DNA of 34,939 bases from Myxococcota bacterium. Its GTDB lineage: Bacteria > Myxococcota_A > Polyangia > Polyangiales > Houyiibacteriaceae. The translations under genes were made by a program, and so were the position numbers. Below the pieces are notes generated by a model that ran no database searches, was not told where the DNA came from, and was given only the letters and a program-made list of their open reading frames with translations. Location of the stretch: positions 1 to 34,939 of the forward strand of contig JANQQS010000210.1 of NCBI GenBank assembly GCA_028284955.1, written 5' to 3'. Shown in pieces: positions 22,838 to 31,110 of the stretch (position 1 is the first letter of the stretch; each line of letters opens with the position of its first letter).

Positions 22838-25309
22838 CTATCCCGGACCCATGAGCGATTCGGACGCTGGCCGCAACAGCACCCACGCGGTCGGGGCGAA
22901 AAGAAGGCTCAGCACCACACCCAGGGTGGCGGTCATGCCGATCGCGTGAAGGCCGGGGTTGTCGCTGAGCGAAAGCACTCCGAACGAGGCGACCGTCGAA
23001 AGGCAAGCAAAGAGTAGCCCCACGCATGTCACGGACGCACCACTGGAATCGCGCCGCGCTTCGACAAGAAATACGCCGTAGTCGACGCCCATGCTGAGCA
23101 CGAGGAGCAGCGCCACGACATGCAACAAGCTCACTCGCTGCCCGAGTAGCGTCAGCAATCCAATGGTGCAGCCAGCCGCGAGTACGGCCGGCAAAAACGC
23201 GGCCAGCGCTGCTGGCAAACTTCGATAGCGCACGACGACGAGCAGCAACACGAGCACCAACCCGCCGAGCACCATCTCCACCGTACGAACGCGAAACCCA
23301 CGATAGGCGGACTGCAAGAACTTCGTTTGCTCGAACAGTCGAACCCCCTTCAGGGCATTGACAGCGCGCGAGAGGCGAGCTGGATCGCGCACCCCCTGCA
23401 CCATCGAGAGCACCATTGTATCCCGCGAATCAAGTACTTCTTTCGAATCAGGCTTCTTTTTGCCCCACGATGGTTGCGCGCCAGCTGGCTTGGTCGCTGC
23501 GGGAACTTGAACCACGAACGGTTCGACCAGACGCTCGAGCGCGGTGTGTCGAATGTCTCGAAGGTGAACCGCATCGGTCGGTTCGCGAAGCGCGCGCTCA
23601 AACTCGACGAACGCTTCAGGTCGAAACCCTTCCGCAGCAAGCGCACGGGAGGAGCGCTGCCACGCGTCTGACGGAATCGCGCGGAGAATCTGCTGCTGGT
23701 GTCGCGCCGACGGAACCAAATCGTGGAGGGAGCGAAATCCTTTCAGCACGCCTTGCGCTTTGGCGTCTCGAAGCACGCGATGGACCGAGTCGTTGCGCTC
23801 AAGCACTTCTTGGACGGTGCGTCCGCGGGCCACCACCAGACGACCTGCGTCATCGCCGGAAACCCGCGCCCGGACTCGGGCTTCTTCGTCTAAGAGCGTC
23901 TGGTCAATGCCCTGAAACGAGCGCAGGTCATCCTCCCAGCGCACCTGCCATACGCCCCACCCCGACAGCGCCACCGCGAACGCCAAGATTCCCCAGCCCA
24001 CCCACCGCTGACGTCCGAGTGACACCAGGAAATGCCCGCACTGACGCTCGAGGGTCCGATGAAAGGATGTTGGCGCACGCGAAGGAATAAAGTTCGGCAG
24101 AACGAGCGTGGTGACCAAGAATGCCACCGCCACGCCGACCGATGTGTAGAGCGACATCTCGGCGATCCCGGGAAACGATGTCCACGAGAGACCGCTAAGG
24201 CCGACCAGGGTTGTCGCCGCACCGAGCGCAAGGCCTGGCGCGATGCGACGGAGCGTGCGGTAGGGCCCGGCTTGTGCCCCATCGGTTGATCGACGATCGA
24301 GCGCCCGAGGGTCAAGGACGTGGTGGTTGAGCAAGTGGGCGACGTAGTCGATCGCCACGCCGATCAGCGTCGCACCAAACGCGAACGTAAGCCCGTGAAT
24401 CGACCCAAACCACCATCCCGTCACCGCGGTCGCGACGAGCATCCCGGAGGCGATCGGAAGAGCTGCGATAAACACGAAGCGCCACGACCGGAACACAAGC
24501 AAAATGAGCACCAGGGTCGCGCACACCCCCACCGTCGACACGCGTGCGATATCGGATCGAATGCTCGACTCGGATGCGATGGCGAGGCGATGAATCCCTG
24601 CCTGCTCGAGCCGAAGCGCACCGCCGTGGCTTTTGTTGACGCGCACGAACGCCTCATGAATGCCGGCCTGCACCTGGCGGCCAGCTTGAGTATTAAACGC
24701 CGACGCCCGGGTACCCAGAAACAAAACCGCATACTGGTCGCGACTGCCGGTCACGAACTGCCCCAAGCGATGACGAATCGACTCGGGCTGCGCCTCGCGC
24801 AAGCGGTCGAGGTGGCGCGAAAAGAACATCCAAGGGTCCGCCTGAGCCAGTTCGCGCACAAACGCCCCGGCTGGACCCGAGAGCTCTCGACGCAATGAAC
24901 GCGCCCGCGCTCTTAGTGACCCAGGTTCAAAACTCTCCGCGACATCGCCTGGTGACGGCCCCGCGAAAAGCAGCCTCTTGTCGAAATACGTCTGATAGAA
25001 CGACCGCTCGAACTCCGGCGTCGGGCCGCGATGAACCCACGCCACGCCGCGAACGTTCTTCAGCGCATCGCCGAGCGCGCGTCCCGCAGCCACCGCCTTC
25101 GCGCTCGAAGGCGCCTCAACCGTCAACGAAACCGTCTGGTTCGCAGCCGACCGGGCGACATCCCGCGCGATCCGCGCCAGCTCATGGTCACCAGCCTTCG
25201 GCAAGAAGTGGGTGATCTCCGAATGAACTACGAGCCCCGGCAGCGCGAGCGCAGATGCGACCACGATACCGAGCAGCACCAACGCAGAAGCCATTCTCCG
25301 AACACGCAT
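22838..25309 (-). CDS. MMPL-type RND exporter
   Basis: This encodes an 823-residue inner membrane exporter with the duplicated RND arrangement: one N-terminal helix (8-28), a large periplasmic loop, a bundle of helices, then the repeat. Conserved Asp residues lie in GVAIDYVAHL (first half) and GVDYGVFL (second half), fitting proton-driven transport. Polyene clusters use such MMPL proteins with a LolA-like partner to move the product to the outer membrane. The partner gene here lies upstream on the same strand, beyond the broken barrel gene. The ribosome-binding site before ATG 25309 is weak. An in-frame internal ATG five codons later is an alternative. Confidence 0.9.
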   Translation of the reverse strand: MRVRRMASALVLLGIVVASALALPGLVVHSEITHFLPKAGDHELARIARDVARSAANQTVSLTVEAPSSAKAVAAGRALGDALKNVRGVAWVHRGPTPEFERSFYQTYFDKRLLFAGPSPGDVAESFEPGSLRARARSLRRELSGPAGAFVRELAQADPWMFFSRHLDRLREAQPESIRHRLGQFVTGSRDQYAVLFLGTRASAFNTQAGRQVQAGIHEAFVRVNKSHGGALRLEQAGIHRLAIASESSIRSDIARVSTVGVCATLVLILLVFRSWRFVFIAALPIASGMLVATAVTGWWFGSIHGLTFAFGATLIGVAIDYVAHLLNHHVLDPRALDRRSTDGAQAGPYRTLRRIAPGLALGAATTLVGLSGLSWTSFPGIAEMSLYTSVGVAVAFLVTTLVLPNFIPSRAPTSFHRTLERQCGHFLVSLGRQRWVGWGILAFAVALSGWGVWQVRWEDDLRSFQGIDQTLLDEEARVRARVSGDDAGRLVVARGRTVQEVLERNDSVHRVLRDAKAQGVLKGFRSLHDLVPSARHQQQILRAIPSDAWQRSSRALAAEGFRPEAFVEFERALREPTDAVHLRDIRHTALERLVEPFVVQVPAATKPAGAQPSWGKKKPDSKEVLDSRDTMVLSMVQGVRDPARLSRAVNALKGVRLFEQTKFLQSAYRGFRVRTVEMVLGGLVLVLLLVVVRYRSLPAALAAFLPAVLAAGCTIGLLTLLGQRVSLLHVVALLLVLSMGVDYGVFLVEARRDSSGASVTCVGLLFACLSTVASFGVLSLSDNPGLHAIGMTATLGVVLSLLFAPTAWVLLRPASESLMGPG

Positions 25310-25387
25310 CAGTGGACGCAGACGTGGCGCACACCGATTGCCTCGGCAACCCGACGCTCTCCCCCGCCGCTCGACACACCCGTTACG

Positions 25388-25672
25388 TTACAACGCAACC
25401 CCGGCACCGAGCTGCACCACGAACTGATTGAAATTGCGAACTGATTGAAGTCCCATTTGCCCTCAATCGTCATGTCGTCCGCGGTCGCGGAAGCGTTCAC
25501 TTCATGGCGCATCCAGCCGAGCTCCACCAGCAAACCCACGCGCTCGCCGATGAACAACTGCGCGCCGCCGAGCACCCCAATATTCCACCCGAAGTCGGTT
25601 TGATTGCCGTTTCCCGAGCCGTTGTCTCGGGTAAATGCTAGCGAACCCGAAATAATTCGCGCTTTTCACGAT
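25388..25672 (-). pseudogene. Remnant of an outer-membrane beta-barrel gene
   Basis: The minus strand encodes a stretch with alternating hydrophobic barrel strands (VLGGAQLFIGERVGLLVEL, then WMRHEVNAS). It opens after a stop near 25672, with no start codon and no signal peptide, so it is 5' truncated. Near its end the frame is shifted by a 17-bp tandem duplication (see repeat at 25420-25449). Removing one copy restores NQFVVQLGAGVAL followed by TAA at 25388, a perfect barrel C-terminus. The un-shifted frame instead runs on for 30 unrelated residues. The intact ancestor was probably a porin-like protein. It sits between LolA and MMPL, where no barrel gene is needed. Confidence 0.72.
25420..25449. 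repeat. 17-bp tandem duplication in the barrel pseudogene
   Basis: CGAACTGATTGAA occurs at 25420-25432 and again at 25437-25449, a 17-bp period on the plus strand. 17 is not a multiple of three, so the duplication shifts the reading frame of the barrel remnant. Confidence 0.85.
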
Positions 25673-26297
25673 TCGAAAACCGTCGACGACTGTCCACATC
25701 GTGAAACGTCGTTCTCGTTTCGTCTCCGTTGGCTTCTCGCAGCACCATCAACGACACCCGATGCCCTGTGCCCTGCAGCACGAGCTCTTGCAAGAATCTA
25801 CGCAGCGCTTTGGTCTTCGGTCGCAGTTGCAACCGCCATCCTTCGTTCACGACGCGAAACGTCACCTGATAGTCGCGCGTCAGCGACTTTTCGTCGCCTG
25901 CCAAGACATAGCGCAACGAGTTCACAAAACCGCCTACCGGGTTTCGCTCGCTGAGATCGACGTGGCGCACCTTCCCTCGGTCGTTCCATGAAAGTCGCCC
26001 CTCGGAAATCACGGTGCGAGAAGGGTCTGGATCGGTCACCCGACGAAGCAGCTGTCCTGGGGGCGCGAAGTAAATCTCGCCGCGCGTGGTAAGCGGCATG
26101 GTGAGCATCGACAGCTTTTTTTCTTCTCGAAAACGAGCGTAAAGCCCTGGCATCGACCGGAAACCGCGAAGCACTGTTTCGAGGTTGACCTTCGCGGCGG
26201 GTTCATCAGCTTCGGCGGAAGGCGGCACGACCGCACTGATCCATGTCGTCGTGATCCATGCGGTAGCGCTCCATGCCGCCACAAGCCTCCACGCCAA
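25638..26297 (-). CDS. LolA-like outer-membrane lipoprotein carrier
   Basis: This encodes about 219 residues from a TTG at 26297; a GTG at 26282 is an alternative. A Trp-rich signal peptide is followed by the LolA fold: FRSMPGLYARFREEKKL, TRGEIYFAPPGQLLRRV, LQLRPKTKALRRFLQELVL. In the polyene setting this periplasmic carrier would ferry the lipid-like product or a lipoprotein across the periplasm with the MMPL exporter. No ATG is available without a long overlap of the thioesterase gene. The 3' end abuts the barrel pseudogene. The start is the least certain part of the annotation. Confidence 0.8.
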   Translation of the reverse strand: MAWRLVAAWSATAWITTTWISAVVPPSAEADEPAAKVNLETVLRGFRSMPGLYARFREEKKLSMLTMPLTTRGEIYFAPPGQLLRRVTDPDPSRTVISEGRLSWNDRGKVRHVDLSERNPVGGFVNSLRYVLAGDEKSLTRDYQVTFRVVNEGWRLQLRPKTKALRRFLQELVLQGTGHRVSLMVLREANGDETRTTFHDVDSRRRFSNREKRELFRVR

Positions 26298-26307
26298 ACA
26301 GAATCTG

Positions 26308-26715
26308 TCAGCCCCGAATGCGCGCTTGAATCTCAAGAGGCGTCTCCCATAGCATGTCGTCGTCTCGCAGCGTGACCAGCGTGGTCCACGCTCGTGCGGC
26401 CCGTCGAGCCCGAGTGCGGTTGCGGACTTCGTAGGCAATGCGAATCCGCGTTTCTGTTTCCTGAAAGCGCGCGCGAACGTCGAACTGATCTCCGTATCGC
26501 AAAGGATGGGTGTGGCGACACCGCGTCTCGATCATGAACAGCCGGAAACCGAGCTCCTGGAAATCCGCAACATCGAGACGATGATTCCGTAGCAGGACGG
26601 TTCGCGCGTGTTCGAGATATTTGTAGTAATGGCCGTGCCACACAATGCCCAGCGGGTCGCAGTCGTGGAATGGAACTTCGGCTTGATAGACGATGTCGTC
26701 CTCAGAACATTTCAT
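26308..26715 (-). CDS. 4HBT-family acyl thioesterase
   Basis: This encodes a 135-residue hotdog thioesterase. The start at 26715 is supported by GGGGGAGACGAA upstream and an ATGA overlap with the LpxL-like gene. The catalytic Asp is in HDCDPLGIVWHGHYYKYLEHAR, a typical 4HBT block. It would hydrolyse acyl-ACP or acyl-CoA thioesters, as the thioesterase of aryl polyene clusters does for editing or release. A 28-residue longer start is possible but overlaps the neighbour. Confidence 0.92.
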   Translation of the reverse strand: MKCSEDDIVYQAEVPFHDCDPLGIVWHGHYYKYLEHARTVLLRNHRLDVADFQELGFRLFMIETRCRHTHPLRYGDQFDVRARFQETETRIRIAYEVRNRTRARRAARAWTTLVTLRDDDMLWETPLEIQARIRG

Positions 26716-27722
26716 TTCGTCTCCCCCGCGTTGCCGCTCTGGGTCCCTGGGTTGCCGTTTTGGCCTTCCGAGCCCGGTGAGCCCCCGCTCGACTCCCAAA
26801 AATCAAAGAAGTTAAACCAGTTGTCCGGGGCGTCTCGGCAGTAGTGAGCCACGCGGTCGGCGTATTGCTGCGCGTACTGTTGAATCGCTGCATCGCGATG
26901 TTTGCGCGGCAAGACAACCTGCTCCGCAAAGGGTTCGCAGAACAGATCGTAGTGGTTTCCGCCGCGATAGATTCCCACCGTCACGTATACGGGACACCGC
27001 AAGACGGAAGCCAACACATAAGGACCGGCTGGGAGGCGCGCTCGCCCCCCCAGAAAGTCTACCGAAACGGTTTTCCCGCCCGGACTGACCCTGTCGGCGA
27101 GAATCGCGATCAAGCCACCGAGCTCGACTTTTTCGCGGATGCGGAGCATGAAGTCGACCTGATTGTCGTCGTTCATTTCAATCAGTTGTGTCTGTGATCG
27201 CGGATCGATCGATTTCAAAACCTGATTAAAGCGCCGAGCGTTTCGCATATAGACTACGGGATAGAGCCGCAAATCTTCGCGCCCTCCTTGCATGCGAAGC
27301 GCGTAAAAACTGCCGACATGAGCGCCGAGCAACACCGCGCCGCAGCCTCGACCGTGAAGCTTCGACAGATGCTGCGATCCGTTGCGGGTGATGCGGAAAT
27401 ACGACGTTTTCCCTTGGAGAAAGAGCGCTGCGTCGGCGGCGCATTGCGCAAACCGGAAGACCCGCCGATGGGTGGCGGCGAACCCTGTGCGAATCCCCAG
27501 GCGACCGAAGAGCTCTTTGGTGGTCCGTCGCGTTACCGATGAGAACAGAGTGTAGTAGCTAGCCACCCACCATACGACGAACCGCATCGGGGCTCTACCG
27601 AACATGGTGGCCACAAAGAGCAGCAGTCGAATCCCCAATACGGAACCCCGCTCTCGCACGTCGCGCCAGCCTCGCGACGTTTCTTTGTGCGCGCCGGTTT
27701 CCGTTGTCGACGTTTGATTCAC
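26712..27722 (-). CDS. LpxL-like acyltransferase
   Basis: This encodes 336 residues, starting with GTG at 27722 that overlaps the upstream stop (GTGA), with AGGCAG as a possible ribosome-binding site. The LpxL/HtrB fold is recognised by GAVLLGAHVGSFYALR (130-143), ILADRVSPGG and FCEPF. The motif normally reads HX4D/E, but here the acidic position is Tyr (H135-VGSF-Y140), so the catalytic dyad may be incomplete. The tail (ESSGGSPGSEGQNGN) is a Gly/Asn/Ser-rich disordered extension. In polyene clusters it would transfer an acyl chain to the lipid anchor. Confidence 0.85.
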   Translation of the reverse strand: MNQTSTTETGAHKETSRGWRDVRERGSVLGIRLLLFVATMFGRAPMRFVVWWVASYYTLFSSVTRRTTKELFGRLGIRTGFAATHRRVFRFAQCAADAALFLQGKTSYFRITRNGSQHLSKLHGRGCGAVLLGAHVGSFYALRMQGGREDLRLYPVVYMRNARRFNQVLKSIDPRSQTQLIEMNDDNQVDFMLRIREKVELGGLIAILADRVSPGGKTVSVDFLGGRARLPAGPYVLASVLRCPVYVTVGIYRGGNHYDLFCEPFAEQVVLPRKHRDAAIQQYAQQYADRVAHYCRDAPDNWFNFFDFWESSGGSPGSEGQNGNPGTQSGNAGETK

Positions 27723-28324
27723 GAAGAACTGCCTTTCGTGGCCGTCGAACCAAAACGCAGACGACGCACGATGTACTCTGAAGCGAACATGAAGCCCATC
27801 AGCACGTACGCAACAGCTCCCGCATAAAGCGTCCACCAGGCCACCGGAGCGAGGAGCGCAAGCCCGCCCGCGATGAGCGCGTTCACCACGAAGAACACAC
27901 ACCAAGCTATTGTGAACTGACGGCAGTGGGCACGTTGCGCATCCGATAAGTCGGCTTCGTAGAGACGCGCAAATCGCTCCACCATGGGCATATCGCTCGC
28001 AAGTGACGCTCCAAACTGGAGCAGCAAGATCAGACTGATGGCGACCGGCATCGCCATCACAAACCGTCGATCGTCAAGCAGCGCGCCGAGACTAAGCAGC
28101 GTGACGACCGACAGCGGTACGTACGCCGCGACGATCCATTGTCGAAACGGAAGCCGCGCCCGGGTCATCAGAGCCGGCAACGCCGCGGCAAGCAACACCA
28201 GCGCGCCGACCCGTGCGTCGTAGCGGGTTAGGCACCACCATACCGCGACCGGATACACCACAATCATCGCTGTATTCCAAACCCGCAGCGCTCGGCTTAT
28301 CGATGACGAATCACCCAAGCCCAC
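27719..28324 (-). CDS. COG4648-like inner membrane protein
   Basis: This encodes a 201-residue protein with about six hydrophobic helices (for example ALRVWNTAMIVVYPVAVWWCL, LLAAALPALM). The GTG start at 28324 overlaps fabG by 14 bp; a TTG at 28318 is an alternative. Membrane proteins of the COG4648 type accompany the LpxL, thioesterase and exporter genes in aryl polyene clusters. Its biochemical role is unknown. It is co-transcribed with its neighbours (overlaps on both sides). Confidence 0.78.
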   Translation of the reverse strand: MGLGDSSSISRALRVWNTAMIVVYPVAVWWCLTRYDARVGALVLLAAALPALMTRARLPFRQWIVAAYVPLSVVTLLSLGALLDDRRFVMAMPVAISLILLLQFGASLASDMPMVERFARLYEADLSDAQRAHCRQFTIAWCVFFVVNALIAGGLALLAPVAWWTLYAGAVAYVLMGFMFASEYIVRRLRFGSTATKGSSS

Positions 28325-29039
28325 CGCTCATCGAAATGACTTGGCCGGTGATGTAGCCCGCCGCTTCGCTGGCGAGAAACCCGACCAGCGCCGCGACTTC
28401 CTCAGATGTGCCAAACCGGCGCATGGGAATCGCTTTGAGAATCATGTCCACCGGCGCATCATCGAGCATGTCGGTCTCAATAGGGCCCGGGGCCACCGCA
28501 TTGACGGTGATATTTCGTTTCGCCAACTCGAGCGCCAGCGATCGAGTCGCACCGATCAAACCGGCTTTGGCTGCCGAATAGTTCACCTGGCCGCGATTGC
28601 CGATCACGCCACTGATGCTCGCAATATTGATGATCCGCCCCGACCGACGCCGCACCATCGGCATCACCAGCGGCTGGGTTACATGAAAAAAGCCGTCGAG
28701 CGTCGTTCGGGTCACGTCCTCCCATGCCGGCCAATCCATGGATGGAAAGCTCGCATCTCGAGCAATCCCGGCGTTGTTGACAACGACCCCGATCGGGAGC
28801 TCCTGAGCCAGTGGCTCGAGAATCTTGCGTGCTGCGGCGGCGTCACGCACGTCAAACTTGAGCAGTCGAGCTTGACCTCCATCGCGCTCGATCTCGCTTT
28901 TGATCTGCGCTGCGAGCTCGTCCTGGCTGCGGTAGTTCAGCAACACCGGGTGTCCCGCACGTGCGAGGGTTCGAGCGATGGCTGCACCGATCCCGCGGCT
29001 CGCTCCGGTGACCAAAGCAAACGAGCGCTGTTCAGTCAT
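28311..29039 (-). CDS. fabG: 3-oxoacyl-ACP reductase (FabG)
   Basis: This encodes a 242-residue short-chain dehydrogenase that reduces 3-oxoacyl-ACP to the 3-hydroxy form with NADPH. TGASRGIG (11-18) binds the cofactor; NNAG (88-91), S141, Y154 and K158 (YSAAK) form the active site. As the only ketoreductase in the cluster, it supplies all reductions before dehydration. The ATG overlaps the esterase stop (ATGA), and its end overlaps the COG4648-like gene. Confidence 0.94.
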   Translation of the reverse strand: MTEQRSFALVTGASRGIGAAIARTLARAGHPVLLNYRSQDELAAQIKSEIERDGGQARLLKFDVRDAAAARKILEPLAQELPIGVVVNNAGIARDASFPSMDWPAWEDVTRTTLDGFFHVTQPLVMPMVRRRSGRIINIASISGVIGNRGQVNYSAAKAGLIGATRSLALELAKRNITVNAVAPGPIETDMLDDAPVDMILKAIPMRRFGTSEEVAALVGFLASEAAGYITGQVISMSGGLG

Positions 29040-29938
29040 TGAGCACGCCTCCTTTTGGTACGCCCCACTTGATATGCAAGGGCTCGTTCAATCACCGGAG
29101 ACCAGCTCACCCACGCGTGGCGACCCCGAAACTCCTCCGCATGATGCTCAATACCTTTGGCGTTCAAATGCTTGCTGAACTTTCGGTTGGTTTTTTTGAT
29201 TCCGGGGCGATCGCGATCCGCCCACGCCAAAAAGACCGACATGCCGCCAAGGTCGGCGGGATTGCGCCAACGCAAGAACACATCTTCGCGCTCGATACGG
29301 GTGATTGGATCTGGCGGACCGAAGATGCGATGGGTCGGGATGAACAGCTCGATCCATCGGTTGCCCACGAAATCACGCATTTGCTCGGTGTCGAAAATAG
29401 GACCGCTCAGCGCCGTCACCGAGGCAAACTGGCCAGGACGATGGAGCGCGAAACGAAGCGCCCCGTGGCCGCCCATCGACACCCCCATGACGTGGCACTT
29501 CTGAGGACAGGATGCGGTATGGTAGCGCTTGGAAAGCTCAGGCATCAGCTCGTCGACCACCCAGTCCTCGTAGCGTCGGCTTCCGTCGTACCAGTTCATC
29601 CAGAAGCCGTTGTCGCCCTGAGGGAATACCACCACCGCGCGCGGGATTCGCCGCTCGCGGATCGCTTGGTCCAAGCGCGCCGGTAAACCGTATTTGTCGG
29701 GCGACCGGGGGTCGTCGCCACCACCGTGAAGAAAGACGACGAGCGGCAACCGCTCATGTTTCGAAAACCCGGGCGGCAAATACACGGAGTAAGAAAGCTC
29801 GGCCCGCATCACTTGGCTTTCGACTTGAACGTATTTCAAGCGCGGCGAATAGCTCGCGCATCCCCCGACGCCCAACATCAGGCAGGCGCCCGCGATCACC
29901 CCGCTCAGCCTCCGCGCCACCCATGACACTCCGACCAT
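29036..29938 (-). CDS. Alpha/beta hydrolase lipoprotein, esterase D / PF00756-like
   Basis: This encodes about 300 residues from the ATG at 29938; a GTG at 29947, which has AGGAGG 11 bp upstream, is an alternative start. The signal peptide ends with the lipobox LGVGGC (C27), so it is a lipoprotein. HGGGDDP forms the oxyanion site, S154 in GVSMGGHGA is the nucleophile, D241 or D243 the acid, and H274 (GRHAWVSW) the base. Esterase-fold lipoproteins are not a standard component of aryl polyene clusters. It may remove or exchange acyl groups on the envelope-located product. It sits between the glycosyltransferase and FabG genes in the same operon. Confidence 0.85.
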   Translation of the reverse strand: MVGVSWVARRLSGVIAGACLMLGVGGCASYSPRLKYVQVESQVMRAELSYSVYLPPGFSKHERLPLVVFLHGGGDDPRSPDKYGLPARLDQAIRERRIPRAVVVFPQGDNGFWMNWYDGSRRYEDWVVDELMPELSKRYHTASCPQKCHVMGVSMGGHGALRFALHRPGQFASVTALSGPIFDTEQMRDFVGNRWIELFIPTHRIFGPPDPITRIEREDVFLRWRNPADLGGMSVFLAWADRDRPGIKKTNRKFSKHLNAKGIEHHAEEFRGRHAWVSWSPVIERALAYQVGRTKRRRAQ

Positions 29939-29949
29939 CTTTGACACCG

Positions 29950-30708
29950 TCAGTTTCGCCTCCTCGGTCGCGAACGAAACGCACAAAACAACCACATCAA
30001 CACCCGCGCCATCATAAGCCGGGAATGCATCCAGGCAATGCGGAGGTTGTCTTCGAACAGTCGGAAATGCGACACCCCTCCCTCTTCTTCAAGAAGGTAC
30101 CGAACGCGGGTCGCGACGTTGACCACAGGAAACCCTCGCCACACCCAACGCACCGCAAATTCCGGATCGAAATCCATCCGGCAGGAACGCACGCGAAGGC
30201 GGTTTGCGCGCGTAAGCGGGTAGACACGAAAGCCGCAGAGGGGGTCCCCAATCTGCGCTCCACCAGTCTCCATGTGTACCCAAAACACACTTAACTGTCG
30301 CCCCCACGTTCGCGATTTCGGAGCGGACCCGTCAAACACGGGTCGCCCAAGCACCAGAGCGGTCGGGTTGGCTCGAGAGGTTGCCAGCAACCTCGAAATG
30401 TCCCCCAGCTCATGCTGGCCGTCCGCATCAACCTGAATGCCATGGGTAAACCCGAGCGCCTCCGCGTGCCGTAGCCCGTCTTTGACAGCCGCTCCTTTGC
30501 CGCCGTTTTTCGCGCGCCGCACCAGGTGGATATGAGGGTGCTGGCCGAGGCGATCCAGCACTTGGGCGGCCGGCTCGTCACTTCCGTCGTCTACCACCAC
30601 GACGTCCCCAACCTGATCCATGACTGCATGGACCACGCGCTCAATGGTGCGCGGGTTATTGAACGTGGGGATCACCGCGCAGAACTTCGGTTCTGTTTCT
30701 TCGCGCAT
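29950..30708 (-). CDS. Family 2 glycosyltransferase
   Basis: This encodes about 252 residues from the ATG at 30708, which has GGAAG 8 bp upstream. Upstream in-frame ATGs at 30777 and 30759 fall within a repeat and are less likely. The GT2 fold: VIPTFNNPRTI, VVVVDDGS and the DXD metal site VDADGQ (D94-D96). It would add a sugar to the polyene or its lipid anchor. A hydrophobic helix near the C-terminus (MARVLMWLFCAF) may anchor it to the membrane. It is in an operon with the ACP upstream. Confidence 0.88.
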   Translation of the reverse strand: MREETEPKFCAVIPTFNNPRTIERVVHAVMDQVGDVVVVDDGSDEPAAQVLDRLGQHPHIHLVRRAKNGGKGAAVKDGLRHAEALGFTHGIQVDADGQHELGDISRLLATSRANPTALVLGRPVFDGSAPKSRTWGRQLSVFWVHMETGGAQIGDPLCGFRVYPLTRANRLRVRSCRMDFDPEFAVRWVWRGFPVVNVATRVRYLLEEEGGVSHFRLFEDNLRIAWMHSRLMMARVLMWLFCAFRSRPRRRN

Positions 30709-30753
30709 CGACGCTACTTCCAACCGCGACGCAGGCTCTGTCGACAAACCGGA

Positions 30754-30788
30754 GTCCATCGACGACGCAGGGTCCATCGACGACGCAG
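30754..30788. repeat. Tandem 18-bp repeat
   Basis: GTCCATCGACGACGCAG is repeated at 30754-30770 and 30772-30788, an 18-bp period. It lies between the glycosyltransferase start and the ACP stop. If the upstream start codons were used it would encode a SSMD-type hexapeptide repeat. Confidence 0.75.
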
Positions 30789-30805
30789 AGCCGCCCCGAA
30801 ATACG

Positions 30806-31075
30806 CTACGAGGAAGGCCGGCGGTGCTCGGCAATGTGGCTCGCCAAGCTGCGCGCAGAGGCGAAAATAGCCTTGGTGTCTTCGGTTTCTGCGTCAATCT
30901 TGACACCGTACCGCTTGTCGATGGCGATGGCGAGCTCCAGCGCGTCGATCGAATCGAGCCCCAAACCTTCGACAAAAAGGGGAGCATCGGGCTCGATCTC
31001 ACCGGCCTTCACGTCTTCGAGCATCAGAGCATCGACAATGAGTTCTTTGACTTCCTCAACCAGTTCCGCGCTCAT
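30806..31075 (-). CDS. Acyl carrier protein (ACP2)
   Basis: This encodes an 89-residue ACP with phosphopantetheine Ser S42 in GLDSIDALE. The helices match FabD-system ACPs more closely than ACP1 does. It is the first polyene gene of the long minus-strand operon and follows acnA after 35 bp. The AAGGG before ATG is unusually close. Together with ACP1 it gives two distinct carriers, possibly for starter and extender steps. Confidence 0.93.
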   Translation of the reverse strand: MSAELVEEVKELIVDALMLEDVKAGEIEPDAPLFVEGLGLDSIDALELAIAIDKRYGVKIDAETEDTKAIFASARSLASHIAEHRRPSS

Positions 31076-31110
31076 CCCTTGATTTTCGACCCCTTCAGCT
31101 GGCGAGCGTC

